Positions 1-7,251 of a stretch of 9,723 nucleotides of DNA are shown here, piece by piece. The stretch is from contig JAIROF010000190.1 of the NCBI GenBank assembly GCA_031257655.1, positions 1-9,723 of the forward strand, given 5' to 3'. The stretch is from Prevotellaceae bacterium. GTDB taxonomy: Bacteria > Bacteroidota > Bacteroidia > Bacteroidales > UBA932. The stretch's first letter is position 1, and each line of letters starts with the position of its first letter. The notes beneath the pieces were generated by a model. The model did not search any database and had not been told where the DNA came from. It saw only the letters and a list, made by a program, of their open reading frames with translations. The position numbers and the translations under genes are program-made.

Positions 1-88
<88 letters not shown>

Positions 89-113
89 TCAACAAGTTAC
101 GTGTTTTAGGTGT

Positions 114-136
114 TGCGTGCGCACGCGCGCGCGTAT
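114..136. repeat. Alternating purine-pyrimidine (GC-rich) tract with a 12-bp palindrome
   Basis: The 23 bases alternate strictly between pyrimidine and purine, mostly GC/GT steps, and contain the perfect palindrome GCGTGCGCACGC (115-126). Such tracts favour Z-DNA or cruciform extrusion under negative supercoiling. It lies about 30 bp from the (CA)42 tract, which has the same Z-forming property. Confidence 0.7.
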
Positions 137-270
137 TATACGGAATATTTTTAAGAGTACAGCCATGATCGCAGCATGTTTTTTGCATGTATGCGATTTT
201 TTTTTGCGCCAACACCCTGTGCTCTGAAAAGGAGCGTATTGGGCTTAACGCGGGAGGAGATGGGGGAGCG

Positions 271-283
271 CCCCCCCCCCCCC
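271..283. repeat. C13 homopolymer tract
   Basis: Thirteen consecutive C residues, followed directly by five T, lie about 170 bp upstream of the regulator start codon. Homopolymers of this length slip easily during replication and are also a common place for sequencing error. No reading frame clearly crosses it. Confidence 0.9.
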
Positions 284-451
284 TTTTTGTGTAGCCGGTT
301 AGCCGGCTGAAAAATAAAAATTCGACCGCATTTTAGCCGGTCGGCAACGTGAAATAGCAACACTTTTTTTCACTTTTCGGCGGATTGGCCGGAAAATGTT
401 TAAAGCAGCATCGCTATTTCGCAGGTAGTTGAACAACGAAAAAATCCATTT

Positions 452-1363
452 ATGTCGGACGAATACAACAATTTGGAAACCCGGTTTAAGTATCTTATAC
501 CGAACGATAGAGACAGGAAATTCGGCTTATGGGTAAACGCGGTGGGGTTTGAGCGCATTCCGCCCAACTCGTCCTATCCGCTGAAAGTCCATCCCTTGGG
601 CTATCTTTTTAACGCCAAAAGGGGGCGTACCCTGCACGAATACCAGCTGCTTTATATTACGAAGGGCAAAGGGCTGTTTGCCTCCGAAGACATGCCCGAG
701 CGGCAAGTGGGCAAAGGCTCCCTGTTCGTTCTTTTTCCCGGACAGTGGCACACGTTCCGCTCCCTGAAGGAAACCGGATGGAACGCCTACTACATTGGCT
801 TTGAGGGGGCGGTGGCCGACAACCTGATAAAGGAGGGCTTTCTCTCCAAAGAAGCCCCCCTGTTTGATGTGGGGCTGAACGAGGAGCTGGTCTCCCTCTT
901 TTCGCGCGCCCTGGAGGTCGCAGAAGACGATAAAATGTCGTCGCAGCAGCATTTGGCGGGAATTGTCCTGCTCTTGATTGGAACCATGCTCGCCATTACA
1001 AAAAACAAGAGCAGCAGCATGAACCCTAAAATTGAGCAGGCCAAAATCATTATGTCCGAAAATGTGCTGAAAAATATTGACCCGGAAACGCTGGCAAAAA
1101 AGCTGAATGTGAGCTATTCGTGGTTTCGCAAGGCCTTTAAGGACTACACCGGATTTGCCCCCACTAAGTACTTCAAAATCCTGAAGCTCCAAAAAGCCAA
1201 ACACCTGCTGGTAGAAAGCTCGTACAGCGTGACGGAAATCTCCTTTATGCTTGGCTATGAATCTACCAAGCACTTTTACGCCCTGTTCAAGAAGTTCTTT
1301 AACCTTACCCCCTTGAAGTACCGCAACTCCACGACAATGCAAAAAAAATCGGAGGCGGCATGA
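452..1363 (+). CDS. AraC-family transcriptional regulator with N-terminal cupin sensor domain
   Basis: This 303-residue cytoplasmic DNA-binding protein probably controls the uptake genes to its right. The N-terminal half (about residues 45-130) has the AraC-type cupin pattern: HEYQLLYITKGKG at 62-74, the PGQWH turn at 96-100, and TGWNAYYIGFEG at 108-119. Residues 192-293 form the AraC/XylS double helix-turn-helix: first helix-turn-helix around 209-234 (IDPETLAKKLNVSYSWFRKAF), second around 259-291 (SVTEISFMLGYES, then HFYALFKKFFNLTPLKYR). The length is normal for the family and there is no signal peptide or membrane segment. Cupin-AraC regulators usually bind a sugar or small metabolite; the ligand here cannot be read. 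The start at 452 gives a complete cupin domain. The gene stands alone, 642 bp before the next. A twin 11-bp direct repeat with 21-bp spacing in front of the next promoter is its plausible binding site. The family call is firm; the target is inference. Confidence 0.93.
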   Translation: MSDEYNNLETRFKYLIPNDRDRKFGLWVNAVGFERIPPNSSYPLKVHPLGYLFNAKRGRTLHEYQLLYITKGKGLFASEDMPERQVGKGSLFVLFPGQWHTFRSLKETGWNAYYIGFEGAVADNLIKEGFLSKEAPLFDVGLNEELVSLFSRALEVAEDDKMSSQQHLAGIVLLLIGTMLAITKNKSSSMNPKIEQAKIIMSENVLKNIDPETLAKKLNVSYSWFRKAFKDYTGFAPTKYFKILKLQKAKHLLVESSYSVTEISFMLGYESTKHFYALFKKFFNLTPLKYRNSTTMQKKSEAA

Positions 1364-1380
1364 CGGCGCCTTACCCCGCT

Positions 1381-1404
1381 CGGCGTAGCGTCCGCGCTGC
1401 GCCG
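1381..1404 (+). other. GC-rich hairpin just after the regulator gene
   Basis: A 10-bp stem (CGGCGTAGCG with CGCTGCGCCG, one G-U pair) closes a TCCG loop, beginning 18 bases after the regulator stop codon. There is no T-run after it, so it is not a standard intrinsic terminator; it could protect the 3' end of the message. It is the shorter relative of the hairpin at 1504-1541. Confidence 0.65.
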
Positions 1405-1407
1405 CTG

Positions 1408-1487
1408 TTGTCTGAACTCGGATTTTACGGGATTAAGATGATTGTCTGAACTCGGATTTTACGGGATTTATGGGATTAAGATGATTA
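1408..1487. repeat. Two tandem copies of a 36- to 46-bp repeat
   Basis: Copy 1 spans 1408-1443 and copy 2 spans 1442-1487. Both start TTGTCTGAACTCGG, continue ATTTTACGGGATT and end AAGATGATT. Copy 2 carries an extra 10-base TATGGGATTA-type step, so the interior itself is built of GGGATT-containing units of about 9-10 bp. No reading frame is evident. The pair sits between two homologous hairpins. Confidence 0.85.
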
Positions 1488-1503
1488 ATACCGCGTGTTT
1501 TCG

Positions 1504-1541
1504 CCTCGCTCGGCGTAGCGTCTGCGTTGCGCCGAGCGAGG
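1504..1541 (+). other. Long perfect hairpin (12-bp stem, 17 bp with G-U pairs)
   Basis: CCTCGCTCGGCG (1504-1515) is the exact reverse complement of 1530-1541. Inside it, TAGCG pairs with CGTTG through two G-U pairs, leaving a TCTG loop, for 17 stacked pairs. The core matches the hairpin at 1381-1404. No T-run follows, so intrinsic termination is not indicated. Confidence 0.8.
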
Positions 1542-1561
1542 TCAATGCCGCCTTGCGCATC

Positions 1562-1594
1562 TTTTAGTTTTTAGTTTTTAGTTTTTAGTTTTTT
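1562..1594. repeat. Heptanucleotide array (TTTTTAG)n
   Basis: Four AG-terminated units of 7 bp are followed by a T-run. It is the reverse complement of the unit in the much longer array after susD (9652-9723), so the two arrays form an inverted pair around the lipoprotein-susC-susD block. Confidence 0.93.
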
Positions 1595-1597
1595 ATA

Positions 1598-1663
1598 GGG
1601 CGAAGCCCCAATAGCCATAATCGCTAATGCCCCTGCGGGGATTGTAAATGCCTTCGCCGAAGG
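1598..1663. repeat. Cluster of three small perfect hairpins
   Basis: GGGC-GAA-GCCC (1598-1608), CCCC-TGC-GGGG (1630-1640) and CCTTCG-C-CGAAGG (1651-1663) lie about 20 bp apart. Each is short but perfect, resembling small intergenic palindromic repeat elements. No function can be assigned. Confidence 0.6.
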
Positions 1664-1776
1664 ATGTATTCGTATTTAGCTGCGAAAATCTGTACAATCT
1701 GCGTCACCTGTGCGCTAAAAATACTTTTCACGCAGCCTCCAAAGAAGGATGCGGTATATGAAGAAGGATGCCTTCT

Positions 1777-1804
1777 AATTCTCAATTCTCAATTCTCAAT
1801 TCTC
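1777..1804. repeat. Heptanucleotide array (AATTCTC)4
   Basis: Four perfect head-to-tail copies of AATTCTC. The unit differs from the TTTTTAG and ATGTAAA arrays in this window but has the same 7-bp period. It lies about 100 bp upstream of the operator candidate. Confidence 0.93.
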
Positions 1805-1908
1805 TGTCGCTAAGCTTGTTTTGCTGTTAAGCTATGGTTGTAAACGGGGTCTCTTTTTTAGTTGAAGTAAAAAATCGCTTGGCTTTTTATCGGCCCGGGT
1901 GATGTTAA

Positions 1909-1940
1909 ATATCAAAATGCGTACTTTTTATATCAAAATG
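1909..1940 (+). promoter_or_regulatory. Candidate AraC-type operator: two 11-bp direct repeats, 21-bp spacing
   Basis: ATATCAAAATG occurs perfectly at 1909-1919 and 1930-1940, a start-to-start distance of 21 bp, with TT at matching positions just upstream of both copies (1905-1906, 1926-1927). AraC-type dimers are known to bind direct half-sites on one face of the helix with this spacing (as in araI1-I2). The downstream copy ends 5 bp before the TTTG element at 1946, a position suited to activation. Binding by the regulator at 452-1363 is inferred. Confidence 0.6.
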
Positions 1941-1945
1941 ACCGT

Positions 1946-1974
1946 TTTGGGGAAATTCATCTAAGCTACCTTTG
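1946..1974 (+). promoter_or_regulatory. Bacteroidota-type promoter (TTTG ... TACCTTTG) for the lipoprotein gene
   Basis: TACCTTTG at 1967-1974 matches the Bacteroidota -7 consensus TAnnTTTG exactly. TTTG at 1946-1949 lies 17 bp upstream, slightly tight but acceptable for the -33 element. Transcription would begin around 1980, leaving an A/T-rich leader of about 25 bases before the ATG at 2006. The twin direct repeat lies immediately upstream. Confidence 0.7.
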
Positions 1975-2005
1975 CGAAACTTTAAATTTTAAAATCTTTA
2001 TTATC

Positions 2006-3910
2006 ATGAGAAAAATTGCATCTTTAGCTTTTATGGCTTTAGGCCTTGGCCTTACTCCTTTTCTACAGTCGTGCGACGACAAAGAAAAAGTTGATGACAA
2101 GACGCCCGTAATCGGCGTATCCTTAAACAAGGAGACACTACTGCTCGATCTCAACGGGACAAAAACAGAAACGCTTACCGCCACGGTAGACCCCACAAAT
2201 GCTACGGTGCCGACGGTGAAGTGGACGTCAAGCGCTACAGGCGTGGCCACGGTAGCCGACGGCGTTGTTACCGGCCTTGCCGCTGGTGACGCATTAATTA
2301 TTGTTACAACGGACGAGGGCGGATTTGCCGACACCTGCAAAGTAACGGTTGCCAGCATAGCGACGCATGCTGACGGAGTATCGTTAAACACAGCGGCCTT
2401 AACGCTTATCCCCGGCGATACCGTAAGGCTTATTGCCACAGTAGCTCCCGAAGAAGCCAGCGTAAAAAAGGTGATCTGGACTTCGAACGCTACAGACAAA
2501 GCTACGGTGAGCGACGCAGGGCTTGTTACCGCCGTTGCCCAAGGTACGGCAACGATTACGGTTACCACCCTTGATGGCAATAAAACCGCCACCTGCGCAG
2601 TAACGGTTGGCGCCGAACCCGTTGTACGTTGGGAACTTTATGACGTAGATTCAACAGACCACTTCCACGAGGGCATTTGGTATAGAGTTGTCCGTGAGGG
2701 CGAATTGGCGGTGGTAAGGGATACCGTCGAACAGCGCTACGAGGGTACAGTTACTGTTCCGTCTACGATAGTGCGCGGCGCCGTTACCTACACGGTGAAG
2801 TACGTCGCAAACCGCGCCTTTGCCTTTCCATCTAAAGAAGATGCAAAGTTAGAATACGTCAATTTGCCCCCTACTATCATTTCTTTCGGTGGATGTGCTT
2901 TTCAGTACTGTGCCAGCCTAAAATCCATTGTAATTCCAAATTCGACAACCGCTCTTTGGGATGACAATTTTGATGGGGTTGACGATGCAGAAGGCGCCAC
3001 TTTTATGGACTGCACCGGTTTGGAGGAAATAACCATCGGCGCCGGCATTACGAATCTAACCGCTCCCAATGGCCTTTTCCATCCCGTTCCGAATTTGAAA
3101 AAAGTTACCTGCCTTGCCACTAATCCGCCCCTAATTGATACAGCAAGTACGAGTGTGGGTTGGGCTGCCATGAATACGGGTGGAAGTAAAGAGAACGCTG
3201 TTCTTTTTATTTCCCCCGATGCAAATGTTAACGACTTTCTAATAGATTACTGGTGGGACTTTGCCACAGCAGAACAAAAGCCGGGAAATAGAGCCGGCGG
3301 TATTTATCATGTTGGCGAGTGCGTACAGCCATGGAGCTTGAGCGCAACCAACGACGGTAAGATTACATGGAGAGGCGCTACCAGCGGGTACTATGTGCTT
3401 GTTTCCCCAACGGAGCTTGCCAGCCCGTCCGGAGGTCAACGTGTTACGACCACTGAACACGATGTCGCATTTGATATCACGCCCAATGTGACCAACTACG
3501 TTTATGTCCGAAGCGATTGCAATAACGTGTGGAAAAGCGTTTCATTCTTCCCCCCCATCGAAAATGGTTGCGAATATACCGTATTCGGCGATATGAACGG
3601 AGAGAATAATGCTGAAGGCTACGATGAAAATGGATGGGGCTGGTATAATGCTCGTTTACAAGTTATTCAAAATGGAATAGTTGTTATTGATATTACCAAT
3701 CCCACTGAAGAGGACGGTACCGGGACGTCGATTACGCTCCTGCCAAATGTTCCGGCAACATTCAAATGGATTGGGGGCGACTACGCAGACCCAGCAAAAG
3801 GGTATTCCTGCTGGTTCAGAGTTAAAAATGCAGATGGTGACGTGCTTATAGAACAAACCGGCTTGTATGGAGATCAGGAATTCACCCCGGTTTCAACTTG
3901 CACTAAATAA
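2006..3910 (+). CDS. Surface lipoprotein with two Big2 Ig-like domains, BspA-like leucine-rich repeats and a C-terminal beta domain
   Basis: A 634-residue predicted lipoprotein. The signal peptide has basic MRK, a hydrophobic core and lipobox LQSC with Cys23; acidic residues follow at once (CDDKE), as in Bacteroidota surface-export signals. Two Big2-type domains follow at about 35-116 and 123-202, each with GVSLN near its start and a W-T-S-x-A-T core. Residues about 236-380 carry BspA/LRR_5-type repeats (FGGCAFQYCASLKSIVIP, then FMDCTGLEEITIG). About 431-515 looks like a fibronectin-III-like sandwich. The last 114 residues (from Cys522) resemble the 'YTV..D..GDGW..A.L.V..NG' beta domain of Bacteroidota surface proteins, with GYDENGWGW at 538-546. 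Its likely role is binding a ligand or surface next to SusC/SusD; no catalytic motif is visible. It has its own promoter and a downstream terminator. Domain calls come from pattern recognition; the two C-terminal ones are least certain. Confidence 0.85.
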   Translation: MRKIASLAFMALGLGLTPFLQSCDDKEKVDDKTPVIGVSLNKETLLLDLNGTKTETLTATVDPTNATVPTVKWTSSATGVATVADGVVTGLAAGDALIIVTTDEGGFADTCKVTVASIATHADGVSLNTAALTLIPGDTVRLIATVAPEEASVKKVIWTSNATDKATVSDAGLVTAVAQGTATITVTTLDGNKTATCAVTVGAEPVVRWELYDVDSTDHFHEGIWYRVVREGELAVVRDTVEQRYEGTVTVPSTIVRGAVTYTVKYVANRAFAFPSKEDAKLEYVNLPPTIISFGGCAFQYCASLKSIVIPNSTTALWDDNFDGVDDAEGATFMDCTGLEEITIGAGITNLTAPNGLFHPVPNLKKVTCLATNPPLIDTASTSVGWAAMNTGGSKENAVLFISPDANVNDFLIDYWWDFATAEQKPGNRAGGIYHVGECVQPWSLSATNDGKITWRGATSGYYVLVSPTELASPSGGQRVTTTEHDVAFDITPNVTNYVYVRSDCNNVWKSVSFFPPIENGCEYTVFGDMNGENNAEGYDENGWGWYNARLQVIQNGIVVIDITNPTEEDGTGTSITLLPNVPATFKWIGGDYADPAKGYSCWFRVKNADGDVLIEQTGLYGDQEFTPVSTCTK

Positions 3911-3938
3911 TGCAAAAACGGCAGCATTTCGCTGACGG

Positions 3939-3995
3939 ACAAAGAGCAAAGATACATGAATGAAAGTTTGATAAGGTCTTTGCTCTTTGTTTTTT
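3939..3995 (+). terminator. Intrinsic terminator between the lipoprotein gene and susC
   Basis: ACAAAGAGCAAAGA (3939-3952) is the exact reverse complement of 3977-3990, a 14-bp perfect stem, followed by a run of six T (3990-3995). The 24-base loop is long for a terminator, so termination may be partial. No strong TAnnTTTG promoter is visible between it and susC at 4027, so susC probably depends on read-through or an unrecognised promoter. Partial termination would make the lipoprotein more abundant than the transporter. Confidence 0.78.
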
Positions 3996-4026
3996 ATCCA
4001 ATACCAACTATTAATAAAAATAATAC

Positions 4027-7000
4027 ATGAAACCCCAAAAACTTCAGAAAGGAGGCGGTTGCGCTTCCCGGACGTTGAAAACGGTTGTGCTCCTGCTGTG
4101 CTGCGCGCTGTCCCTGTCCACCCTGCGGGGGCAAAATGCGCCCCCAGCGAAGCAAACCATAAGCGGAGTGGTGCTCGATGCGGCGGGCGACGGCCTTATT
4201 GGCGCAACGGTGGTGGAAAAAGGCAGCACCAACGGTACGGTTGCCGGCGCCAGCGGACGATTTTCGATAACCGTTGCCCCGGGCGCTACGCTGCAAATTT
4301 CCTATCTGGGATACATCACGCAGGAGGTAGCCGCCGTAAACGGCGTTCAAATCACGCTGCTGGAAACCGCCACCGAGCTGGAGGACGTGGTGGTGGTGGC
4401 CTACGGGCAGCAGAAAAAGGTATCGGTAACGGCGTCCATTGCCACCATCCAAACCAAAGAGCTGAAGCAAAGCCCGGCGGCCAACTTGTCGTCGTCGCTG
4501 GCCGGACGGCTACCCGGCCTCACGGCCATGCAGAATACCGGGCAGCCCGGCGCGCAGGACGCCGTGAGCCTCTACCTGCGCGGCGTGGGTACGACCAACG
4601 GCACCAAGCCCCTCATCATGATAGACGGCGTGCCCCGCGACGCCAACCTCCTCGCCACGCTCGACCCCAACGAAATAGCCTCCCTCTCCATCCTGAAAGA
4701 CGCCTCGGCTACCGCCGTGTTTGGCGTGCGCGGCGCCAACGGCGTAATCCTTATCTCCACGCGGCGCGGGCAAACCGGCAAAATGGAGCTCAGCATCTCC
4801 GCAGACTACAGCATGCAGCAGTTTACCGTCATGCCCCCGCACCTGCACTCCTACACCTACGCCGTGCTGCAAAACGAAGCGGCGCGAAACGATGGCGCCA
4901 CGCTGCCTTATACCGACTACATGATTCAAAAATACCGCGACGGCAGCGACCCTGTGTTCTACCCCGACCGCAACCTGATTGACGAATTTTACAAGCCCAC
5001 CGCGCCGCAAACCCGCCTCAACGCCAACATGAGCGGCGGAACGGAGAAGCTGAAGTACTTTGTCAACGTTGGCTACATTGGGCAGGGCAGCAACTTCAAT
5101 ACGGTGGAGAACGAAAAGTACGGCTTTGACCCGGCCTTCAAGATGACCCGCTACAACTTTCGCGGCAACTTGGACTTTGAGGTAACAAAGGACCTGAAAA
5201 TATCCCTAAACTTAGCCTCCTACCTGCAAAAAGCCAATTCGCCCAACCTGTCGAAGGTGGGATTTGGCACCGTTGACGACCTGACCAACGAGGTGCTTGG
5301 CCTTATTCTGGGCGCCGACCCCACGCAGCCGGGGCCGCTCACCGCGGCCGGCCAAACGGCGCCGGACGGAACGCCGGTGCCTGCAGGCTTCCCGATACGG
5401 CAATCTCCACACGCCAGAAGCGCCTGGGGCGACCTCAACGGGTATGGATACCGCGAGTCCACGTCGGCCGTGCTAAACTCTTCCCTTGCCGTGGACTGGG
5501 CGCTGCCTTTCATCACCCAGGGGCTGAGCGTAAAAGCCATGATATCATACGACTCCGAAGGCAGCACGATGCAGGAGGGGTCGCTCTACGTCAACTACAT
5601 CGACTATAAGGTGGGGCAGGAAGCTGGCGACTCCACCCACTACACCCTGCCGGAGGTGAACCGATTCGACCCGCTCGACCTCTACAAATCTTCTTCGGCA
5701 AAGTACTATACCAACATGCAGGTTTCGCTCAACTACGACCGCGTTTTTGGCGACCACGCCGTAACCGGAATGGTGCTGGCGCAGCGCGATAACTGGGACG
5801 ACTGGGGCGGAGCGCTGCCATACAACATCCTTGGCATTGCGAGCCGCTTTACCTACGGCTACGATTCGCGCTATCTGGCGGAAGTCAACTTAGGCTACAA
5901 CGGCTCCGAGCAGTTTGCCCCAGACAACCGCTTCGGATTCTTCCCCGCCGTATCCGCCGGCTGGGTGGTGAGCAACGAGGCTTTCCTGCGCGACAACCCT
6001 GTGGTTACCAGCCTCAAGCTGCGCGCCTCCTACGGCAAAGTGGGCAACGACAAGCTCGTCACCGAGGAGCGATTCCTTTACATCAGCAAGATTGCTCAGG
6101 GCGGCGGCGCCTACACCCCTTCGCTCGGACAGCATACCGCCATCACCCAGGCGCTGGTCGGCAACGACAAGATGAGGTGGGAGGTCGCTAAAAAGCAAAA
6201 TTACGGACTGGATTTGCAGCTCCTCTCGGACATTTCGCTCACGGCTGATCTGTTCTTCGAAAATCGCAGCGACATCCTTATTGCCCGCGGCACCGTACCC
6301 AACCTGCAGGGCGTGCCCGCCGGATACCTGCCAAAGGTCAACATGGGAACGATGGAAAACTGGGGATACGAGCTCGAGCTGGTTTACCAAAAAATATTCA
6401 GCAAGGATTTTTCGCTCACCGCTCGCGGAAACTACGCTTTTAACCGCAACAAGGTAACCTTTTACGACGAAGTGCTGCTGGATCAAGACTACGCCTACCG
6501 CTACCGTACCACAGGATATTCGCTGGGACAACCCTTTGGCTACGTAATAGACTACAGCAACGGAAGCGGCTACATCACCACGCAGGAGGAGCTGGAGTAT
6601 GCCACCCGCACCTATAATATCGGCGGAACGCCGCGCATGGGTGACTTCCTGTATAAAAACCTGAACACCGACGACGTTATCGACCCCAAAGACCAGGCGC
6701 CGCTTGGCTATACGGGAGTACCCGAAATTGCCTACGGGTTTTCGGCCGCCATCAGCTGGAAAAATTTCGACTGCTCTTTCCTCTTTTCGGGCATTGCGCA
6801 CGTTTCGATGGCTTACCCGGGATTCCGCTACAACGAAGACGTCGTGCAGCACGCATGGACGCAAGAGCGGTGGAGCAACGGCGAAGCGATTGAATACCCC
6901 GCCCTGGCAACGGGAAATACAAGCCCAAGCTACGTAACCAACTCTTTTTTCCTGCTCAACCGCTCGTTCCTACGCCTTAAAACGGCGGAAATAGGCTACA

Positions 7001-7179
7001 CCCTGCCGACGCTATGGACAAAAAAAGTGGGCGTCAGCAGAGCGCGCATATACCTGAACGGAAACAACCTGCTCACTTTTACTCCGATGACGGCAAAGTA
7101 CTTTGACCCGGAACAGGATAGCCCCGCAAAATTTCCCCTGGCAAAAATGGTGAACATGGGGCTGAGCGTCACTTTCTGA
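4027..7179 (+). CDS. susC-like: SusC/RagA-family TonB-dependent outer-membrane transporter
   Basis: A 1050-residue outer-membrane importer that moves a ligand captured by SusD into the periplasm, energised by TonB-ExbBD. A signal peptide (hydrophobic core TVVLLLCCALSLS, about 19-31) is followed by a carboxypeptidase-regulatory-like beta domain (about 44-115, ISGVVLDAAGDGLIGATV). The TonB-box-like segment EDVVVVAYG lies at 119-127. The plug has the SusC signature: SLYLRGVG at 181-188, LIMIDGVPRD, and ILKDASATAVFGVRGANG with VILISTRRG ending near 238. The rest is the 22-strand barrel, ending in phenylalanine as outer-membrane barrels do. There is no STN domain, so direct anti-sigma signalling is not indicated. 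Length is typical. G+C is clearly higher than in the gene to its right. The stop codon is followed immediately by a heptamer array, and susD is displaced by about 460 bp. The substrate cannot be read from the sequence. Confidence 0.96.
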   Translation: MKPQKLQKGGGCASRTLKTVVLLLCCALSLSTLRGQNAPPAKQTISGVVLDAAGDGLIGATVVEKGSTNGTVAGASGRFSITVAPGATLQISYLGYITQEVAAVNGVQITLLETATELEDVVVVAYGQQKKVSVTASIATIQTKELKQSPAANLSSSLAGRLPGLTAMQNTGQPGAQDAVSLYLRGVGTTNGTKPLIMIDGVPRDANLLATLDPNEIASLSILKDASATAVFGVRGANGVILISTRRGQTGKMELSISADYSMQQFTVMPPHLHSYTYAVLQNEAARNDGATLPYTDYMIQKYRDGSDPVFYPDRNLIDEFYKPTAPQTRLNANMSGGTEKLKYFVNVGYIGQGSNFNTVENEKYGFDPAFKMTRYNFRGNLDFEVTKDLKISLNLASYLQKANSPNLSKVGFGTVDDLTNEVLGLILGADPTQPGPLTAAGQTAPDGTPVPAGFPIRQSPHARSAWGDLNGYGYRESTSAVLNSSLAVDWALPFITQGLSVKAMISYDSEGSTMQEGSLYVNYIDYKVGQEAGDSTHYTLPEVNRFDPLDLYKSSSAKYYTNMQVSLNYDRVFGDHAVTGMVLAQRDNWDDWGGALPYNILGIASRFTYGYDSRYLAEVNLGYNGSEQFAPDNRFGFFPAVSAGWVVSNEAFLRDNPVVTSLKLRASYGKVGNDKLVTEERFLYISKIAQGGGAYTPSLGQHTAITQALVGNDKMRWEVAKKQNYGLDLQLLSDISLTADLFFENRSDILIARGTVPNLQGVPAGYLPKVNMGTMENWGYELELVYQKIFSKDFSLTARGNYAFNRNKVTFYDEVLLDQDYAYRYRTTGYSLGQPFGYVIDYSNGSGYITTQEELEYATRTYNIGGTPRMGDFLYKNLNTDDVIDPKDQAPLGYTGVPEIAYGFSAAISWKNFDCSFLFSGIAHVSMAYPGFRYNEDVVQHAWTQERWSNGEAIEYPALATGNTSPSYVTNSFFLLNRSFLRLKTAEIGYTLPTLWTKKVGVSRARIYLNGNNLLTFTPMTAKYFDPEQDSPAKFPLAKMVNMGLSVTF

Positions 7180-7180
7180 A

Positions 7181-7229
7181 ATGTAAAATGTAAAATGTAA
7201 AATGTAAAATGTAGAATGTAGAATGTAGA
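7181..7229 (+). repeat. Heptanucleotide array (ATGTAAA)4(ATGTAGA)3, left arm of an inverted pair
   Basis: Seven head-to-tail units begin two bases after the susC stop codon: four ATGTAAA, then three ATGTAGA. Bases 7185-7211 are the exact reverse complement of 7728-7754. Each unit contains ATG followed directly by TAA or TAG, a minimal start-stop pair. Confidence 0.96.
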
Positions 7230-7251
7230 ATACTAAATACATGAGAACATT

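Larger units (their letters stand above)
1364..2005. other. 642-base gene-free, repeat-rich intergenic region
   Basis: No gene is supportable. In order it holds: twin GC-rich hairpins (1381-1404, 1504-1541) bracketing a pair of direct repeats (1408-1487); a TTTTTAG array (1562-1594); three small perfect hairpins (1598-1663); a faint 9-bp periodic stretch (1684-1713); two copies of GAAGGATGC (1744-1752, 1763-1771); an AATTCTC array (1777-1804); and a promoter with a twin-site operator candidate (1909-1974). It looks like a landing zone for several repeat families next to a regulated promoter. Confidence 0.75.

Noticed and set aside
151..363. 70-codon open frame on the - strand in the left flank
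   Set aside because: It is built across the C13 and T9 homopolymers, has no plausible start context and no recognisable motif.
527..1342. 271-codon open frame on the - strand
   Set aside because: It lies entirely opposite the AraC-family gene, whose domains are unmistakable; the reverse translation has no recognisable motif.
1504..1541. Intrinsic terminator of the regulator gene
   Set aside because: The stem is strong but no T-run follows, and it lies 141 bases past the stop codon.
1408..1804. CRISPR-like array
   Set aside because: The repeats are of different families, without regular unique spacers, and no cas genes are present.
1966..2592. 208-codon open frame on the - strand
   Set aside because: It mirrors the signal peptide and Big2 domains of the lipoprotein gene and covers its promoter; low-complexity V/S/T composition is typical of a shadow.
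3987..4982. 331-codon open frame on the + strand overlapping susC
   Set aside because: Arg/Ala/Gly/His-rich translation in another frame of a GC-rich gene; susC has full family signatures in its own frame.
5890..6864. 324-codon open frame on the - strand inside susC
   Set aside because: Shadow of the conserved barrel coding region, with no domain of its own.
7012..7242. 76-codon - strand frame with FYILHFTFYIS, a possible second exported peptide
   Set aside because: It is the reverse reading of the heptamer array continuing into susC antisense; useful only as proof that the repeat encodes a hydrophobic heptapeptide.
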